NCBI GenBank assembly: GCA_002438575.1
Contig: DJPP01000103.1
Location: 30,351-38,526 of the forward strand
Length of the DNA stretch: 8,176 bases
Reading direction: 5' to 3'
Source: Oscillospiraceae bacterium UBA6409
GTDB lineage: Bacteria > Bacillota > Clostridia > Oscillospirales > Oscillospiraceae
Shown: positions 1 to 7,199 of the stretch, piece by piece
Layout of the letters: each line of letters opens with the position of its first letter
Position numbering within the stretch: position 1 is the first letter of the stretch
The notes under the pieces: model-generated
What the model was told of the DNA's origin: nothing
The model's database searches: none
What the model saw: the letters and a program-made list of their open reading frames with translations, nothing else
Program-made: the position numbers and the translations under genes

Positions 1-353
1 AGGGACAGCCCGCCCAGGGGCAGCACGTCGCCCTCCTTATAGTACCGCTGGTGCTGCTCGTCCACCCGGGTGAACAGCAGCTCGCCGCCCCGCCCGGCCA
101 CGCTGTCCTTCTCGTGGATGTACACCGGCACGTCCGGGTATTTCTCCAGCAGGGGCCGCACGGCGGAGGTGTGGTCAAAGTGTCCGTGGGTCAGCAGGAT
201 ATATTTGAGCGCGCAGCCGCTTTGGCGCACCAGCTGCTCTACCCGGGCGGCATCGTCGCCGGGGTCGATCAGGGCGCAGACGCCCGCGTCCTCGTCGCAC
301 AGCAGATAGCAGTTGGTCATGATGGGGCCCACTTGCAGTGTTTTGATGGTCAT
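1..353 (-). CDS. MBL-fold metallohydrolase (glyoxalase II-like), N-terminal part
   Basis: This is the first 117 codons of a metallo-beta-lactamase-fold hydrolase; the gene runs off the left edge. The protein starts MTIKTLQVGP and has the beta-strand/loop pattern of the family, with TNCYLL at residues 13-18 and IDPGDD at 29-34. The metal-binding motif THGHFDH at 55-61 provides His56, His58, Asp60 and His61 for a binuclear zinc site. Family members of this small type (about 200-215 residues) hydrolyse thioesters such as S-lactoylglutathione or related substrates; the actual substrate cannot be told from this fragment. The ATG start is supported by AAGGAGG about 6 bases upstream. The gene follows dtd after only 10 bases, so the two are almost certainly co-transcribed. 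Related genes occupy this place after dtd in many Firmicutes. The metal site and second half, including the later His and Asp ligands, are not visible here. Confidence 0.93.
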   Translation of the reverse strand, partial: MTIKTLQVGPIMTNCYLLCDEDAGVCALIDPGDDAARVEQLVRQSGCALKYILLTHGHFDHTSAVRPLLEKYPDVPVYIHEKDSVAGRGGELLFTRVDEQHQRYYKEGDVLPLGGLS

Positions 354-363
354 GGTGTCCTCC

Positions 364-810
364 TTACAGAGTGTCAGTGTCCAGAATGATGGTCAGCGGT
401 CCGTCGTTCAGGCTGTCCACCTGCATATAGGCGCCGAATTCACCCGTCTCGGTGTGGAAGCCCTTGTCCCGGCACAGCTGCACGAACTTTTCGTACAGGG
501 GAATGGCCACCTCCGGCCGCGCCGCCGCCAGAAAGTCCGGCCGCCGGCCCTTCTTGCAGTTGGCGTACAGGGTGAACTGGGACACGATCAGCAGCTCTCC
601 GCCCACATCCGTCAGGCTGCGGTTCATCTTCTCGTTCTCGTCCTCGAAAATACGCAGGCCCGTCAGCTTGTCGGCCAGCTTTACCGCCTGGGCCTCGGTG
701 TCCTCGTGGGTCACGCCCAGCAGCACCAAAAAGCCCTCGCCAATCTGTCCGATGACCTTGCCGTCTACGGAAACGCTGGCGTGCTTTACACGGGTCAATA
801 CAGCGCGCAT
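364..810 (-). CDS. dtd: D-aminoacyl-tRNA deacylase
   Basis: Dtd hydrolyses D-amino acids (D-Tyr and others) and glycine mischarged on tRNA Ala, freeing the tRNA; it is a cytoplasmic homodimer. The 148-residue product is the normal family length. It begins [17 protein letters not shown], as expected for DTD. It contains SQFTLYA at 77-83, the first active-site motif, and NDGP at 135-138, whose Gly137-Pro138 is the cross-subunit Gly-cisPro motif that gives chiral selection. The ATG at 810 is preceded by AAGGAG about 8 bases upstream. The reading frame stays open upstream to an ATG at 981, which would give 205 residues, but that extension runs through the hairpin-rich spacer, lacks family similarity, and has no good ribosome binding site, so I reject it. 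The gene lies between rel and the MBL hydrolase, a conserved Firmicutes order. Confidence 0.96.
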   Translation of the reverse strand: MRAVLTRVKHASVSVDGKVIGQIGEGFLVLLGVTHEDTEAQAVKLADKLTGLRIFEDENEKMNRSLTDVGGELLIVSQFTLYANCKKGRRPDFLAAARPEVAIPLYEKFVQLCRDKGFHTETGEFGAYMQVDSLNDGPLTIILDTDTL

Positions 811-1008
811 AATTTGTTCTCCTTTATACAGATAGTATTCAAAAGCCTCGCAGAGTTCGCCGCCCGCAGGCGGCGAATCAATTTGATCATTTTTCCGGCG
901 ACATATGCGTCGGAAAAATTCTTCTCGGCCGCCAGTGTGCCCGAAGGGCGCGCAGTCGGCCGTAAACCTCATTGGCAGCAAAATCGTCAGATTTTGCGCC
1001 AGTTATTT
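811..1008 (-). other. Structured intergenic spacer between rel and dtd (candidate repeat element or leader RNA)
   Basis: This 198-base gap within an otherwise tight cluster is rich in inverted repeats. A perfect 9-bp stem TTCGCCGCC/GGCGGCGAA with a 4-base loop lies at 856-877. A stem of about 11 bp with one G-T pair, TTTTTCCG at its base, lies at 890-918. A branched segment at 926-962 has CGGCCG at both ends and GCCC-GAA-GGGC inside. A stem GCAAAATC/GATTTTGC with a 4-base loop lies at 978-997. None is followed by a T tract on the minus strand, so they do not look like rho-independent terminators. I see no recognisable promoter for dtd. The layout resembles the dispersed intergenic repeats (REP or MITE-like) of GC-rich Clostridia, or it could act in the rel-dtd mRNA as a processing or stability element. 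Which of these applies cannot be decided from one copy. Confidence 0.45.
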
Positions 1009-3213
1009 TTATCCCGCCGGTCTTGTCACCCGCATAACGCCCGATATCTGCTCCAGCCGCCGCATGACGGTCCGCAGCTGCTCGCTGTCCGGCACGTCGA
1101 TGTCCAGCGACAGCAGGGCAAAGCCGTCCGGTGTGCTCCGGGCATTCAGCGAGGAGACGTGGGTCTTGGTGCTGGACAGCACCGTGGACACATCCATGAT
1201 GATGTTGATGCGGTCCTTGGCGGTGATCTCCAGCGTGGTGCGGTAGCTCTCCCGGGTGTCGCTGCCCCAGGAGACCTTGATCCACCGGCCCGCCTCACTG
1301 GGCCTGCGCCGGGCCGGGTCCGCGTTGGGACAGTCCGCCCGGTGCACGGAGATGCCGTAGCCGCGGGTGATGAAGCCCACGATATCGTCTCCCGGCACAG
1401 GGGTGCAGCACTTGGAGAACTTCACCAGGCAGTTGGTCAGCCCCTCTACCACGATCCCCTGCTCGCCCTTGGCCCGCTGGGGCACGGCGGGACGCATGAG
1501 CTGCGGCTGATCCGCCACGGGGACCTCCGCCTGCCGTTCCGTCTGGTGCTGGTGGATAATGCGCTGGATATCCTCCCGCAGCCGGCCGATGACCTTCAGC
1601 GCCGAAATACCGCCGTAGCCGATGGCGGCGTACATATCGTCCAGTGACGTGAAGCACAGCTTCTTCAGCACGCCGGGCAGGTTCTCCTCGTTGGTCAGCT
1701 CCTTCAGCGTCACGCCGGTGCGCTTCAGCTCCGACTCAAAGCTCTGCCGCCCGTTGACGATGTTCTCGTCCCGCTTCTCCTTCTTGAACCACTGGCGTAT
1801 CTTGCTGCGGGCGTTGCTGCTCCGGGCGATCTTCACCCAGTCGCGGCTGGGGCCGTGGGCGGATTTGCTGGTCATCACCTCCACCACGTCGCCGTTGCGG
1901 AGGTGGTAGTCGAACTGCACGATCCGCCCGTTGACCTTGGCGCCCACCATGTGGTTGCCGATGGCGGAGTGTATGGTGTATGCGAAGTCGATGGGCGTGG
2001 CCCCGGCCGGCAGGTTGATCACGTCGCCGTTGGGCGTGAACACGAACACCTCGTCGGCGAACATATCCACCTTCAGTGAGTGGATGAAGTCCTCGGCGTC
2101 GGCATCCTCCTGGTTTTCCAGCAGGCGGCGCACCCACTCATAGCTGCGCTCGTCGCCGGCGCCCTGGCCGTTCTGCTTGTATTTCCAGTGGGCGGCCACG
2201 CCGTACTCCGCCACCTCGTGCATCTCCTTCGTCCGGATCTGCACCTCGAAGGGAATGCCGCTTTCGCCCACCACCGTGGTGTGCAGGCTCTGGTACATAT
2301 TGGGCTTCGGCGTGCCGATGTAGTCCTTGAACCGACCCAGAATGGGCTTGAACAGGTCATGGATAATGCCCAGCACGTTGTAGCAGTCCGCCACCGTGTC
2401 CACAATGACCCGGAAGGCGAACAGGTCGAACACATCGTCCAGGCTCTTGTTCTGGGTGTACATTTTGCGGTAGATGGAGTAGGGGTGCTTCATCCGGCCG
2501 TAGACCGTGGCGTCGATGCCCTCCTCCTTCAGCCGCGTGACGATACGGTCGTGCACGGCGGACATGAACCCGTCGTACTCCGCGGCCTTTTCGTCCAGCG
2601 CCTCGGTGATCTCCCGGTAGCCCACCGGGTCCAGATACTTCAGCGACAGGTCCTCCAGCTCCCATTTCATCTTCTGCATACCCAGGCGATGGGCGATGGG
2701 AGCGTAGATCTCCATCGTCTCAAAGGACTTCTGCTTCTGCTTTTCCGGCGTCTGGTACTCCATGGTCCGCATATTGTGCAGCCGGTCGGAGATCTTGATG
2801 AGGATGACCCGGATATCCTTGGCCATGGCCATGAGCATCTTCCGCAGGTTCTCCATCTGCTCCTCTTCTTTAGAGGTGTAGTGTACCCGCGTCAGCTTGC
2901 TGACGCCCTCCACCAGGTCCGCCACCGTGGGGGAGAACAGCTTTGCCAGCTCCTCGTGGGTAGCGGTGGTGTCCTCGATGGTGTCGTGCAGCAGGGCCGC
3001 CACAATGGACTCTGTGTCCAGGTGCAGCTCCTCCGCCACGATCTGTGCCACCGCCAGGGGGTGCGTGATAAAGGGCGAGCCGTCCTTGCGGTTCTGCCCC
3101 GCGTGGTGGGCGTCGGCGAATTCATAGGCGGCGCGTATCTGGTCAAAGCCCGCCGCCGGGTTGTAGCCCTTTACCGTCTCCACAAGATGTTCGTATTGCT
3201 CCTGAGGTGTCAC
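1009..3213 (-). CDS. rel: Bifunctional (p)ppGpp synthetase/hydrolase Rel
   Basis: Rel makes (p)ppGpp from ATP and GDP/GTP on starved ribosomes and degrades it when nutrients return. The product is 734 residues, the full length of long RelA/SpoT homologues. Domains in order: HD hydrolase (about 30-155) with THP at 50-52, His76-Asp77 in LLHDTIEDT, and Asp143 in ISDRLHN; synthetase (about 235-345) with YGRMKHPYSIYRK at 238-250, RFKDYIGTPKPN at 294-305 and EVQIRT at 323-328; TGS (about 385-448, VFVFTPNGDVINLPAGATP); helical region; conserved cysteine domain with Cys602, Cys603 and Cys628; ACT (about 657-730). RFKD is the RXKD form typical of bifunctional enzymes rather than the EXDD of monofunctional RelA, and the HD residues are intact, so both activities are expected. 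The start is GTG, overlapping the recJ stop in GTGA, with AGGGAGG about 10 bases upstream. Expression probably depends on the recJ promoter and translational coupling. Confidence 0.97.
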   Translation of the reverse strand: MTPQEQYEHLVETVKGYNPAAGFDQIRAAYEFADAHHAGQNRKDGSPFITHPLAVAQIVAEELHLDTESIVAALLHDTIEDTTATHEELAKLFSPTVADLVEGVSKLTRVHYTSKEEEQMENLRKMLMAMAKDIRVILIKISDRLHNMRTMEYQTPEKQKQKSFETMEIYAPIAHRLGMQKMKWELEDLSLKYLDPVGYREITEALDEKAAEYDGFMSAVHDRIVTRLKEEGIDATVYGRMKHPYSIYRKMYTQNKSLDDVFDLFAFRVIVDTVADCYNVLGIIHDLFKPILGRFKDYIGTPKPNMYQSLHTTVVGESGIPFEVQIRTKEMHEVAEYGVAAHWKYKQNGQGAGDERSYEWVRRLLENQEDADAEDFIHSLKVDMFADEVFVFTPNGDVINLPAGATPIDFAYTIHSAIGNHMVGAKVNGRIVQFDYHLRNGDVVEVMTSKSAHGPSRDWVKIARSSNARSKIRQWFKKEKRDENIVNGRQSFESELKRTGVTLKELTNEENLPGVLKKLCFTSLDDMYAAIGYGGISALKVIGRLREDIQRIIHQHQTERQAEVPVADQPQLMRPAVPQRAKGEQGIVVEGLTNCLVKFSKCCTPVPGDDIVGFITRGYGISVHRADCPNADPARRRPSEAGRWIKVSWGSDTRESYRTTLEITAKDRINIIMDVSTVLSSTKTHVSSLNARSTPDGFALLSLDIDVPDSEQLRTVMRRLEQISGVMRVTRPAG

Positions 3214-5300
3214 AGCGCACCGCCTCCCTTCTCGTTATCGTTTTGCAGCACGGTCATCAGCGGCGACTGGTCCAGCGCTACGTGCTGTCCCCGCCGCAGG
3301 TGCAGCGTGATGGCATCGCCGTTCAGCTGCCAGTCCAGCAATCCCCGTTCCCGGAACACCGCGGCGCACATGGCCGCCCGCAGTACCGGTTCCGTGCCGC
3401 CCAGCGCCGCCGCCATCAGCCGCAGCAGCGGCAAGCGGTCTGTGGTCAGCCCGTCCTCGGGCACGGTCCGGTCCAAAAACCGCCAGGCGGCGGCAAATTG
3501 CTCCCGGGTGGGCAGCGCCCGCCGCGCCTCCCGCAGGGAAACGGCCTTTCCGTCGGCGCACCGGTGGGCCAGTGTCAGCGCCTCCTGTTCCCGCCCGCTG
3601 GCGCAGAGGGAGGGCCGGATATCCACCATCTGCAGCTGCACCGTCCGGCTGCCCCGGAACTCATTGATCTGCAAATAAAATGCCGCGTCTACCCGGTCGC
3701 CCGGATGGCACCCGCAGCGCTCGGCCACGGTGGAGAAGAATATGCCGTCGAACTGGGCGCAGCCCTTGCCCAGCCGCAGCTTCAGATGCCGGTTCTGGCC
3801 CACGTTCTGGGTCCGCAGCAGCGTGGCGCCCAGTAGGCAGAACAGCGGTCTGGCGTTGCCGCTGCCATAGGGCTCCAGAACGGACAGGGCCTCCAGCTCC
3901 TCCAGCGTCACCGCGGCGGGGTGGGCGATGGCCACGTCGATCTCCAGCGCCGACTCCGGCTGCTGCCCGCCGCAGTAGCTGCGGGCGTATTCATTCATCC
4001 GGTCCCGGAAGGCCGGTATGTTGCTGCGGTCGATGGTAAAGCCCGCCGCCAGCTCATGCCCACCGAAGCCCAGCAGCAGGTCCTTACAGTTTTCCAGCGC
4101 GGCGAACAGGTTGAAGCCGCCCCAGCTGCGGCAGCTGCCCTTACCGGTGCTGCCGTTCAGATGGATCATAAAGCTGGGCCGGGAGTATTTTTCCGACAGG
4201 CGGCTGGCCACGATGCCCACCACGCCCTGGTGCCACCGGCTGCTCTCCAGCACCAGCGCGCTGCGCTGGCGCTCCGGCATCCGGTCGATCATCTCCTCCG
4301 CCTGGGTATAGATCTCCTGCTCCACGTTCTGGCGTTCCCGGTTCAGGGCGCACAGCTCCTTGGCCATGACCTCCGCCGCGGCGGGATCGGTGCACAGCAG
4401 CAGCTCCGCCGCCTTGTCCGCCGCGCCCATGCGTCCGGCAGCGTTGATCCGCGGCGCCAGCACAAAGCCGATCTGCACCGAGGAGATCTCTTTTCCGCTG
4501 AGACCTGCTTCCCGCAGCAGGGCGTGCAGGCCGATGAAGTCCGAGTGCTCCAGCGTGGCCAGCCCGCGGGAGACGATGGTGCGGTTCTCGCCGGACATCT
4601 GCATGACGTCCGCCACCGTGCCGATGGCCGCCAGCGTGCAGTACCGGGCAAAGAGAGGCTCCTCCCGGTCCGGTCCGCCCAGGGCCAGCACCAGCTTCAG
4701 CGCCACGCCGCAGCCGGCCAGATGCTTGAAGGGATAGCCACAGTCCGCCCGGTGGGGGTCTACCACGGCCACGGCCCGTGGCAGCGTCTCGCGGCACTCA
4801 TGGTGGTCGGTGATAACCACGTCCAGCCCCAGCGAGTTGGCGTAGTCCACCTCCTCCACACCAGTGATGCCGCAGTCCACCGTTATCAGCAGGCGCACGC
4901 CCTGGTCATACAGCCCCTTGATGGCGTCACAGCTGAGACCGTAGCCGTCCTCGATGCGCCGGGGGATGTAGTGCACCACGTCGGCGCCCCGGCTCTTGAG
5001 ATAGTCTACCAGAATGCAGGTGGCGGTAATGCCGTCCACATCATAGTCGCCGAACACGGCGATCCTCTCGCCGCCCGCGATCGCCCGCTGTACGCGCGCC
5101 GCGGCCTTGTCCATGTCCCGCATCAGGAAGGGACTGATGGTCAGCTTGTCCTCGCGCTCCAGAAAGGCGGCGGCCTGCTCCGGCGTTTCGATGCCGCGGG
5201 CGGAGAGCACGGCGGCCACCAGATAGGGATAGCCGGCCGCGCGCAGACACGCCTGCGCCTCCGGCTTTTCCGGCGCGATATGCCACTTGCTGAACCGCAC
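3210..5300 (-). CDS. recJ: Single-stranded-DNA-specific exonuclease RecJ
   Basis: RecJ is a 5'-to-3' single-strand DNA exonuclease used in RecF-pathway recombination, base excision and mismatch repair. Numbered from the chosen start, the 696-residue product has DHH-family motif I DYDVDG at 85-90, motif II VDCG at 141-144, and motif III DHH at 165-167, which bind the two Mn/Mg ions. INAAGRMG follows at about 285-292. The DHHA1 domain has WHQGVVGIVASRL at about 356-368 and GGHELAAG at 413-420. LEPYGSGN at 475-482 leads into the OB-fold region, then a C-terminal extension as in other Firmicutes RecJ. The frame is open back to a GTG at 5354, but GTG at 5300 is preferred: AGGGAGG lies 8 bases upstream, and the protein then starts at the usual RFSKWH. 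The longer form would place the ribosome binding site inside the gene and would start close to the promoter's transcription start. It is the first gene of the cluster. Confidence 0.96.
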   Translation of the reverse strand: MRFSKWHIAPEKPEAQACLRAAGYPYLVAAVLSARGIETPEQAAAFLEREDKLTISPFLMRDMDKAAARVQRAIAGGERIAVFGDYDVDGITATCILVDYLKSRGADVVHYIPRRIEDGYGLSCDAIKGLYDQGVRLLITVDCGITGVEEVDYANSLGLDVVITDHHECRETLPRAVAVVDPHRADCGYPFKHLAGCGVALKLVLALGGPDREEPLFARYCTLAAIGTVADVMQMSGENRTIVSRGLATLEHSDFIGLHALLREAGLSGKEISSVQIGFVLAPRINAAGRMGAADKAAELLLCTDPAAAEVMAKELCALNRERQNVEQEIYTQAEEMIDRMPERQRSALVLESSRWHQGVVGIVASRLSEKYSRPSFMIHLNGSTGKGSCRSWGGFNLFAALENCKDLLLGFGGHELAAGFTIDRSNIPAFRDRMNEYARSYCGGQQPESALEIDVAIAHPAAVTLEELEALSVLEPYGSGNARPLFCLLGATLLRTQNVGQNRHLKLRLGKGCAQFDGIFFSTVAERCGCHPGDRVDAAFYLQINEFRGSRTVQLQMVDIRPSLCASGREQEALTLAHRCADGKAVSLREARRALPTREQFAAAWRFLDRTVPEDGLTTDRLPLLRLMAAALGGTEPVLRAAMCAAVFRERGLLDWQLNGDAITLHLRRGQHVALDQSPLMTVLQNDNEKGGGAL

Positions 5301-5374
5301 GGCGGTCACCTCCCTCTCTGCGCGATAAATGAAACTTTCATCCCATATTAACACGATGACATTATCAATACTTT

Positions 5375-5403
5375 ATTATATCAACATCGTTCAGAAAGGT
5401 AAA
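5375..5403 (-). promoter_or_regulatory. Sigma-A promoter for recJ-rel-dtd cluster
   Basis: On the minus strand, a -35 TTTACC (5403-5398, 4 of 6 matches to TTGACA) is followed by a 17-base spacer and a perfect -10 TATAAT (5380-5375). Transcription would start near 5368, giving a leader of roughly 68 bases before the GTG at 5300. The region is AT-rich in contrast to its GC-rich surroundings. No other promoter of this quality is seen for the four minus-strand genes. Assigned by motif reading only. Confidence 0.75.
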
Positions 5404-5410
5404 GAAAAAA

Positions 5411-5440
5411 TTTCTTTTCCGCACCTGTTTGGAAAAGAAA
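5411..5440. repeat. Perfect 10-bp inverted repeat with 10-base spacer (candidate operator)
   Basis: TTTCTTTTCC at 5411-5420 and its exact reverse complement GGAAAAGAAA at 5431-5440 are separated by GCACCTGTTT. The arm centres are 20 bases apart, about two helical turns, which would suit a dimeric regulator binding one face of the DNA. The repeat lies just upstream of the recJ -35 box (5398-5403) and 8 bases upstream of the -35 box of the E2-like gene (5449-5454), so one protein bound here could affect both divergent promoters. It has no adjoining T tract that would make it a terminator for either gene. The regulator, if any, is unknown. Confidence 0.45.
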
Positions 5441-5448
5441 ACAACGGC

Positions 5449-5477
5449 TTGCAATCCGCGGCCATATGGTCTATGAT
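5449..5477 (+). promoter_or_regulatory. Sigma-A promoter for the E2-like gene
   Basis: TTGCAA (5449-5454, 5 of 6 to consensus) is separated by exactly 17 bases from TATGAT (5472-5477, 5 of 6). Transcription would start near 5484, leaving a short leader of about 27 bases before the ATG at 5511. Because the -10 box lies downstream of the in-frame ATG at 5466, this promoter argues that the earlier ATG is not the start. Confidence 0.75.
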
Positions 5478-5510
5478 GGATACAATACAGACAGAATCGA
5501 GGAACTGCTC

Positions 5511-6380
5511 ATGCGCCCTGACGGAAAGCGAGTAAAGGACCTGCCCCCCATCGTGGCAGCCATCCCCTATATCATGCCCAAGCGTTACGACGCCTGGAAC
5601 ACCATCACCGAAAACATCGACGAGGAGGGCATCAAGGCCTATATCCGCGAAAAACGGCGCGCTGGGATCCGCATCAACCACATGGCGGTGATCATCGCCG
5701 CCTATTACAAGGCCTATCAGACCAACCCCAAGCTCAACTGGTTCGTGGTCAACAGCCATCTCTATGAGCGCAACCATTTCTGCGTCTCCTTTGTCATCCT
5801 GAAAAAGCGGGCCGACGGCAGCCCGGATGAGACGACGCTGAAGATCTATCTGGAGCCCAAGGACACGATCTTTACCATCAACCAGAAGATCGCCGACGCC
5901 ATCGCCGCCAACAGCCAGACGGAGCAGAAGAACAGCACGGACAAGTTCGCCAAGATGATGTTTTCCATCCCCGGCCTGCCCAAGTTCGTGATCTGGCTGG
6001 CCTACCATCTGGACAAGCACGGCCTGCTGCCCCGGAAGGTCATCGACCTGAGCCCCTTCCACACCAGTATGTTCATCACCAACCTGGCCTCCATCAAGAC
6101 CAGCTACATTCACCACCACTGCTATGAGTTCGGCACCACCAGCGTGTTCGTCTGTATGGGCAAGCCGGTGCCCAACTACATGAACGGCGACCTGTCCAAG
6201 AAGATGATGCCCCTGGGCATCGTTATGGACGAGCGCATCTGCACTGGCTATGAGTACGCGGCCTTCTGCCACGACTTCCGCCGCTGCCTGCGGGACCTGA
6301 CCTGCCTGGAGACGCCCTTCGACGGCAGCGCCCCGGCGGATATGCCGCAGGCGGAGGACGCGGCCCCCGCCGAAGAATAA
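5511..6380 (+). CDS. CAT/E2 acyltransferase-fold protein lacking the usual catalytic His
   Basis: The 289-residue product resembles the catalytic domain of 2-oxoacid dehydrogenase E2 and chloramphenicol acetyltransferase (CAT). Seen are RINHMAVIIAAYYKAYQTNP at 54-73 (compare the 'vtltallvkAva.AL...P.lN' strand), TNLASIKT at 190-197 (compare the TNLGS region), VCMGKP at 214-219, and MPLGIVMDERICTGYEYAAF at 233-252, which aligns with the E2/CAT motif DHRxxDG/HHAxxDGyH. In that motif the catalytic His is Glu241 here and the Asp is Thr245, so normal acyl transfer to CoA or a drug is doubtful. There is no lipoyl or E1/E3-binding domain, signal peptide or clear membrane span, and no dehydrogenase genes nearby. 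From memory, Firmicutes have a family with the same DERICSG/DERICTG signature often annotated 'E2', whose role I do not know. The ATG at 5511 has GAGGA 7 bases upstream; an in-frame ATG at 5466 precedes the -10 box. The Ala/Glu-rich tail (275-289) looks disordered. Confidence 0.85.
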   Translation: MRPDGKRVKDLPPIVAAIPYIMPKRYDAWNTITENIDEEGIKAYIREKRRAGIRINHMAVIIAAYYKAYQTNPKLNWFVVNSHLYERNHFCVSFVILKKRADGSPDETTLKIYLEPKDTIFTINQKIADAIAANSQTEQKNSTDKFAKMMFSIPGLPKFVIWLAYHLDKHGLLPRKVIDLSPFHTSMFITNLASIKTSYIHHHCYEFGTTSVFVCMGKPVPNYMNGDLSKKMMPLGIVMDERICTGYEYAAFCHDFRRCLRDLTCLETPFDGSAPADMPQAEDAAPAEE

Positions 6381-6393
6381 GTACAAGAAATAC

Positions 6394-6426
6394 AAACAGC
6401 CCCGGAGCAATGCTCCGGGGCTGTTT
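6394..6426. terminator. Shared rho-independent terminator between convergent genes
   Basis: A perfect 15-bp stem, 6394-6408 (AAACAGCCCCGGAGC) against 6412-6426, closes a 3-base loop. It lies 13 bases after the E2-like stop and 7 bases after the DUF975 stop on the other strand. The A/T ends of the stem give TTT just after the GC core in both directions, with further broken T runs beyond, so it should work both ways, though neither T tract is long. Confidence 0.88.
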
Positions 6427-6433
6427 CCGTTTA

Positions 6434-7198
6434 TTACCAGTTGTCCTCGCCAAAGGGGTCGTGGGGACGGAATTGACCGTCGTCCTCCGGCCGCGGCGGG
6501 AAGAATCCCACGCCCTTGATCTTTTTGATCTCCTGGAAGAAGGCGATATTGGCCTGTGCCCGATAGGGCGCCACCCAGATCTCCAGAATGCCCAGCGTCA
6601 GACCCACCAGAATATTCCACCCGATAAAGCTCAGGTCCAGCACGAACAGCTGCCACTTGAAGCCCCGGGTCTGGGCCGTGCTCATGTTGAGGGCCTCCAT
6701 GATGCCGATCTCCGGGTTTTCGCACAGGTTCAGCATGGCAAAGCGGTAGCGGTAGGCCGCCACGATCCCGGGGATCACCAGCAGCAGCGTCCACAGAGAG
6801 ATGAAGATGACCTGCACGACATACAGCAGAATGATCTTTCCGGCGAAGGCGAAGCCGTCGAACAGCGTGACATAGGGCATCTCCTCACCGCGGCGGATGC
6901 CCAGGTGATACAGGGACGCACCGACGCTGAGCACCACGCCCAGCAGTGTGCACACGATGGACACGAACCACACCGCAAAAGCGGGGAACGCACGGTGCAG
7001 CGCCAGGAAGCTCAGATCCATATCGAACCGCAGGGAGTAGACATAGGCGAACTCGTCGTCCATCTGCACATAGTCGCTGATGCCGTTGATGACGAACATG
7101 ATGGCCAGCAGTACCAGCGTGAACAGGTAAGGGCTGACCCGTGCGGTCTTCAGCAGCGCCTTGGACTCCCGCTTCAGGGAACCACGGTCAAGTACCAT
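6434..7198 (-). CDS. DUF975 family integral membrane protein
   Basis: This is a 254-residue multi-pass membrane protein of the DUF975 family, whose function is not established. Family features seen are the start DRGSLKRESKALLK at 4-17, LFDGF at 112-116, SLWTLLLVIPGIVAAYRY at 134-151, the acidic DNPE-like CENPEIGIMEAL at 159-170, and LDLSFIGWNIL at 187-197 followed by TLGILEIWVAPY at 201-212. Hydrophobic segments lie at about 24-40, 73-98, 118-146 (long, perhaps two spans) and 185-208. The tail after 229 is soluble and rich in Pro, Asp and Gly (FFPPRPEDDGQ). The ATG at 7198 has AAAGGA upstream at a long spacing of about 12 bases, a weak site. A small ORF ends one base before this ATG and may provide translational coupling. 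The gene has its own putative promoter at 7301-7329 and is convergent with the E2-like gene; neither neighbour suggests its job. Confidence 0.9.
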   Translation of the reverse strand: MVLDRGSLKRESKALLKTARVSPYLFTLVLLAIMFVINGISDYVQMDDEFAYVYSLRFDMDLSFLALHRAFPAFAVWFVSIVCTLLGVVLSVGASLYHLGIRRGEEMPYVTLFDGFAFAGKIILLYVVQVIFISLWTLLLVIPGIVAAYRYRFAMLNLCENPEIGIMEALNMSTAQTRGFKWQLFVLDLSFIGWNILVGLTLGILEIWVAPYRAQANIAFFQEIKKIKGVGFFPPRPEDDGQFRPHDPFGEDNW

Positions 7199-7199
7199 A

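Noticed and set aside
890..918. Hairpin in the rel-dtd spacer as a rho-independent terminator
   Set aside because: The T run lies on the 5' arm and the A run on the 3' arm in both directions, so no T tract follows the stem.
313..1647. Plus-strand open frame of 444 codons over dtd and rel
   Set aside because: It is antisense to two clear genes, has a composition typical of GC-rich shadow frames (His, Val, Gln and Arg rich), and shows no family motif or ribosome binding site.
2080..3678. Plus-strand open frame of 532 codons over rel and recJ
   Set aside because: It is antisense to conserved catalytic domains; the length is explained by high GC content at third codon positions.
3921..5351. Plus-strand open frame of 476 codons over recJ
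   Set aside because: It mirrors recJ codon by codon in the opposite strand and encodes no recognisable domain.
5301..5354. Longer RecJ start at GTG 5354
   Set aside because: It has no ribosome binding site, lies about 14 bases from the predicted transcription start, and adds 18 residues ahead of the strong AGGGAGG site and the usual RecJ N-terminus.
5391..6794. Minus-strand open frame of 467 codons over the E2-like gene and part of DUF975
   Set aside because: It crosses the convergent terminator hairpin and both stop regions and overlaps two genes with clear family signatures.
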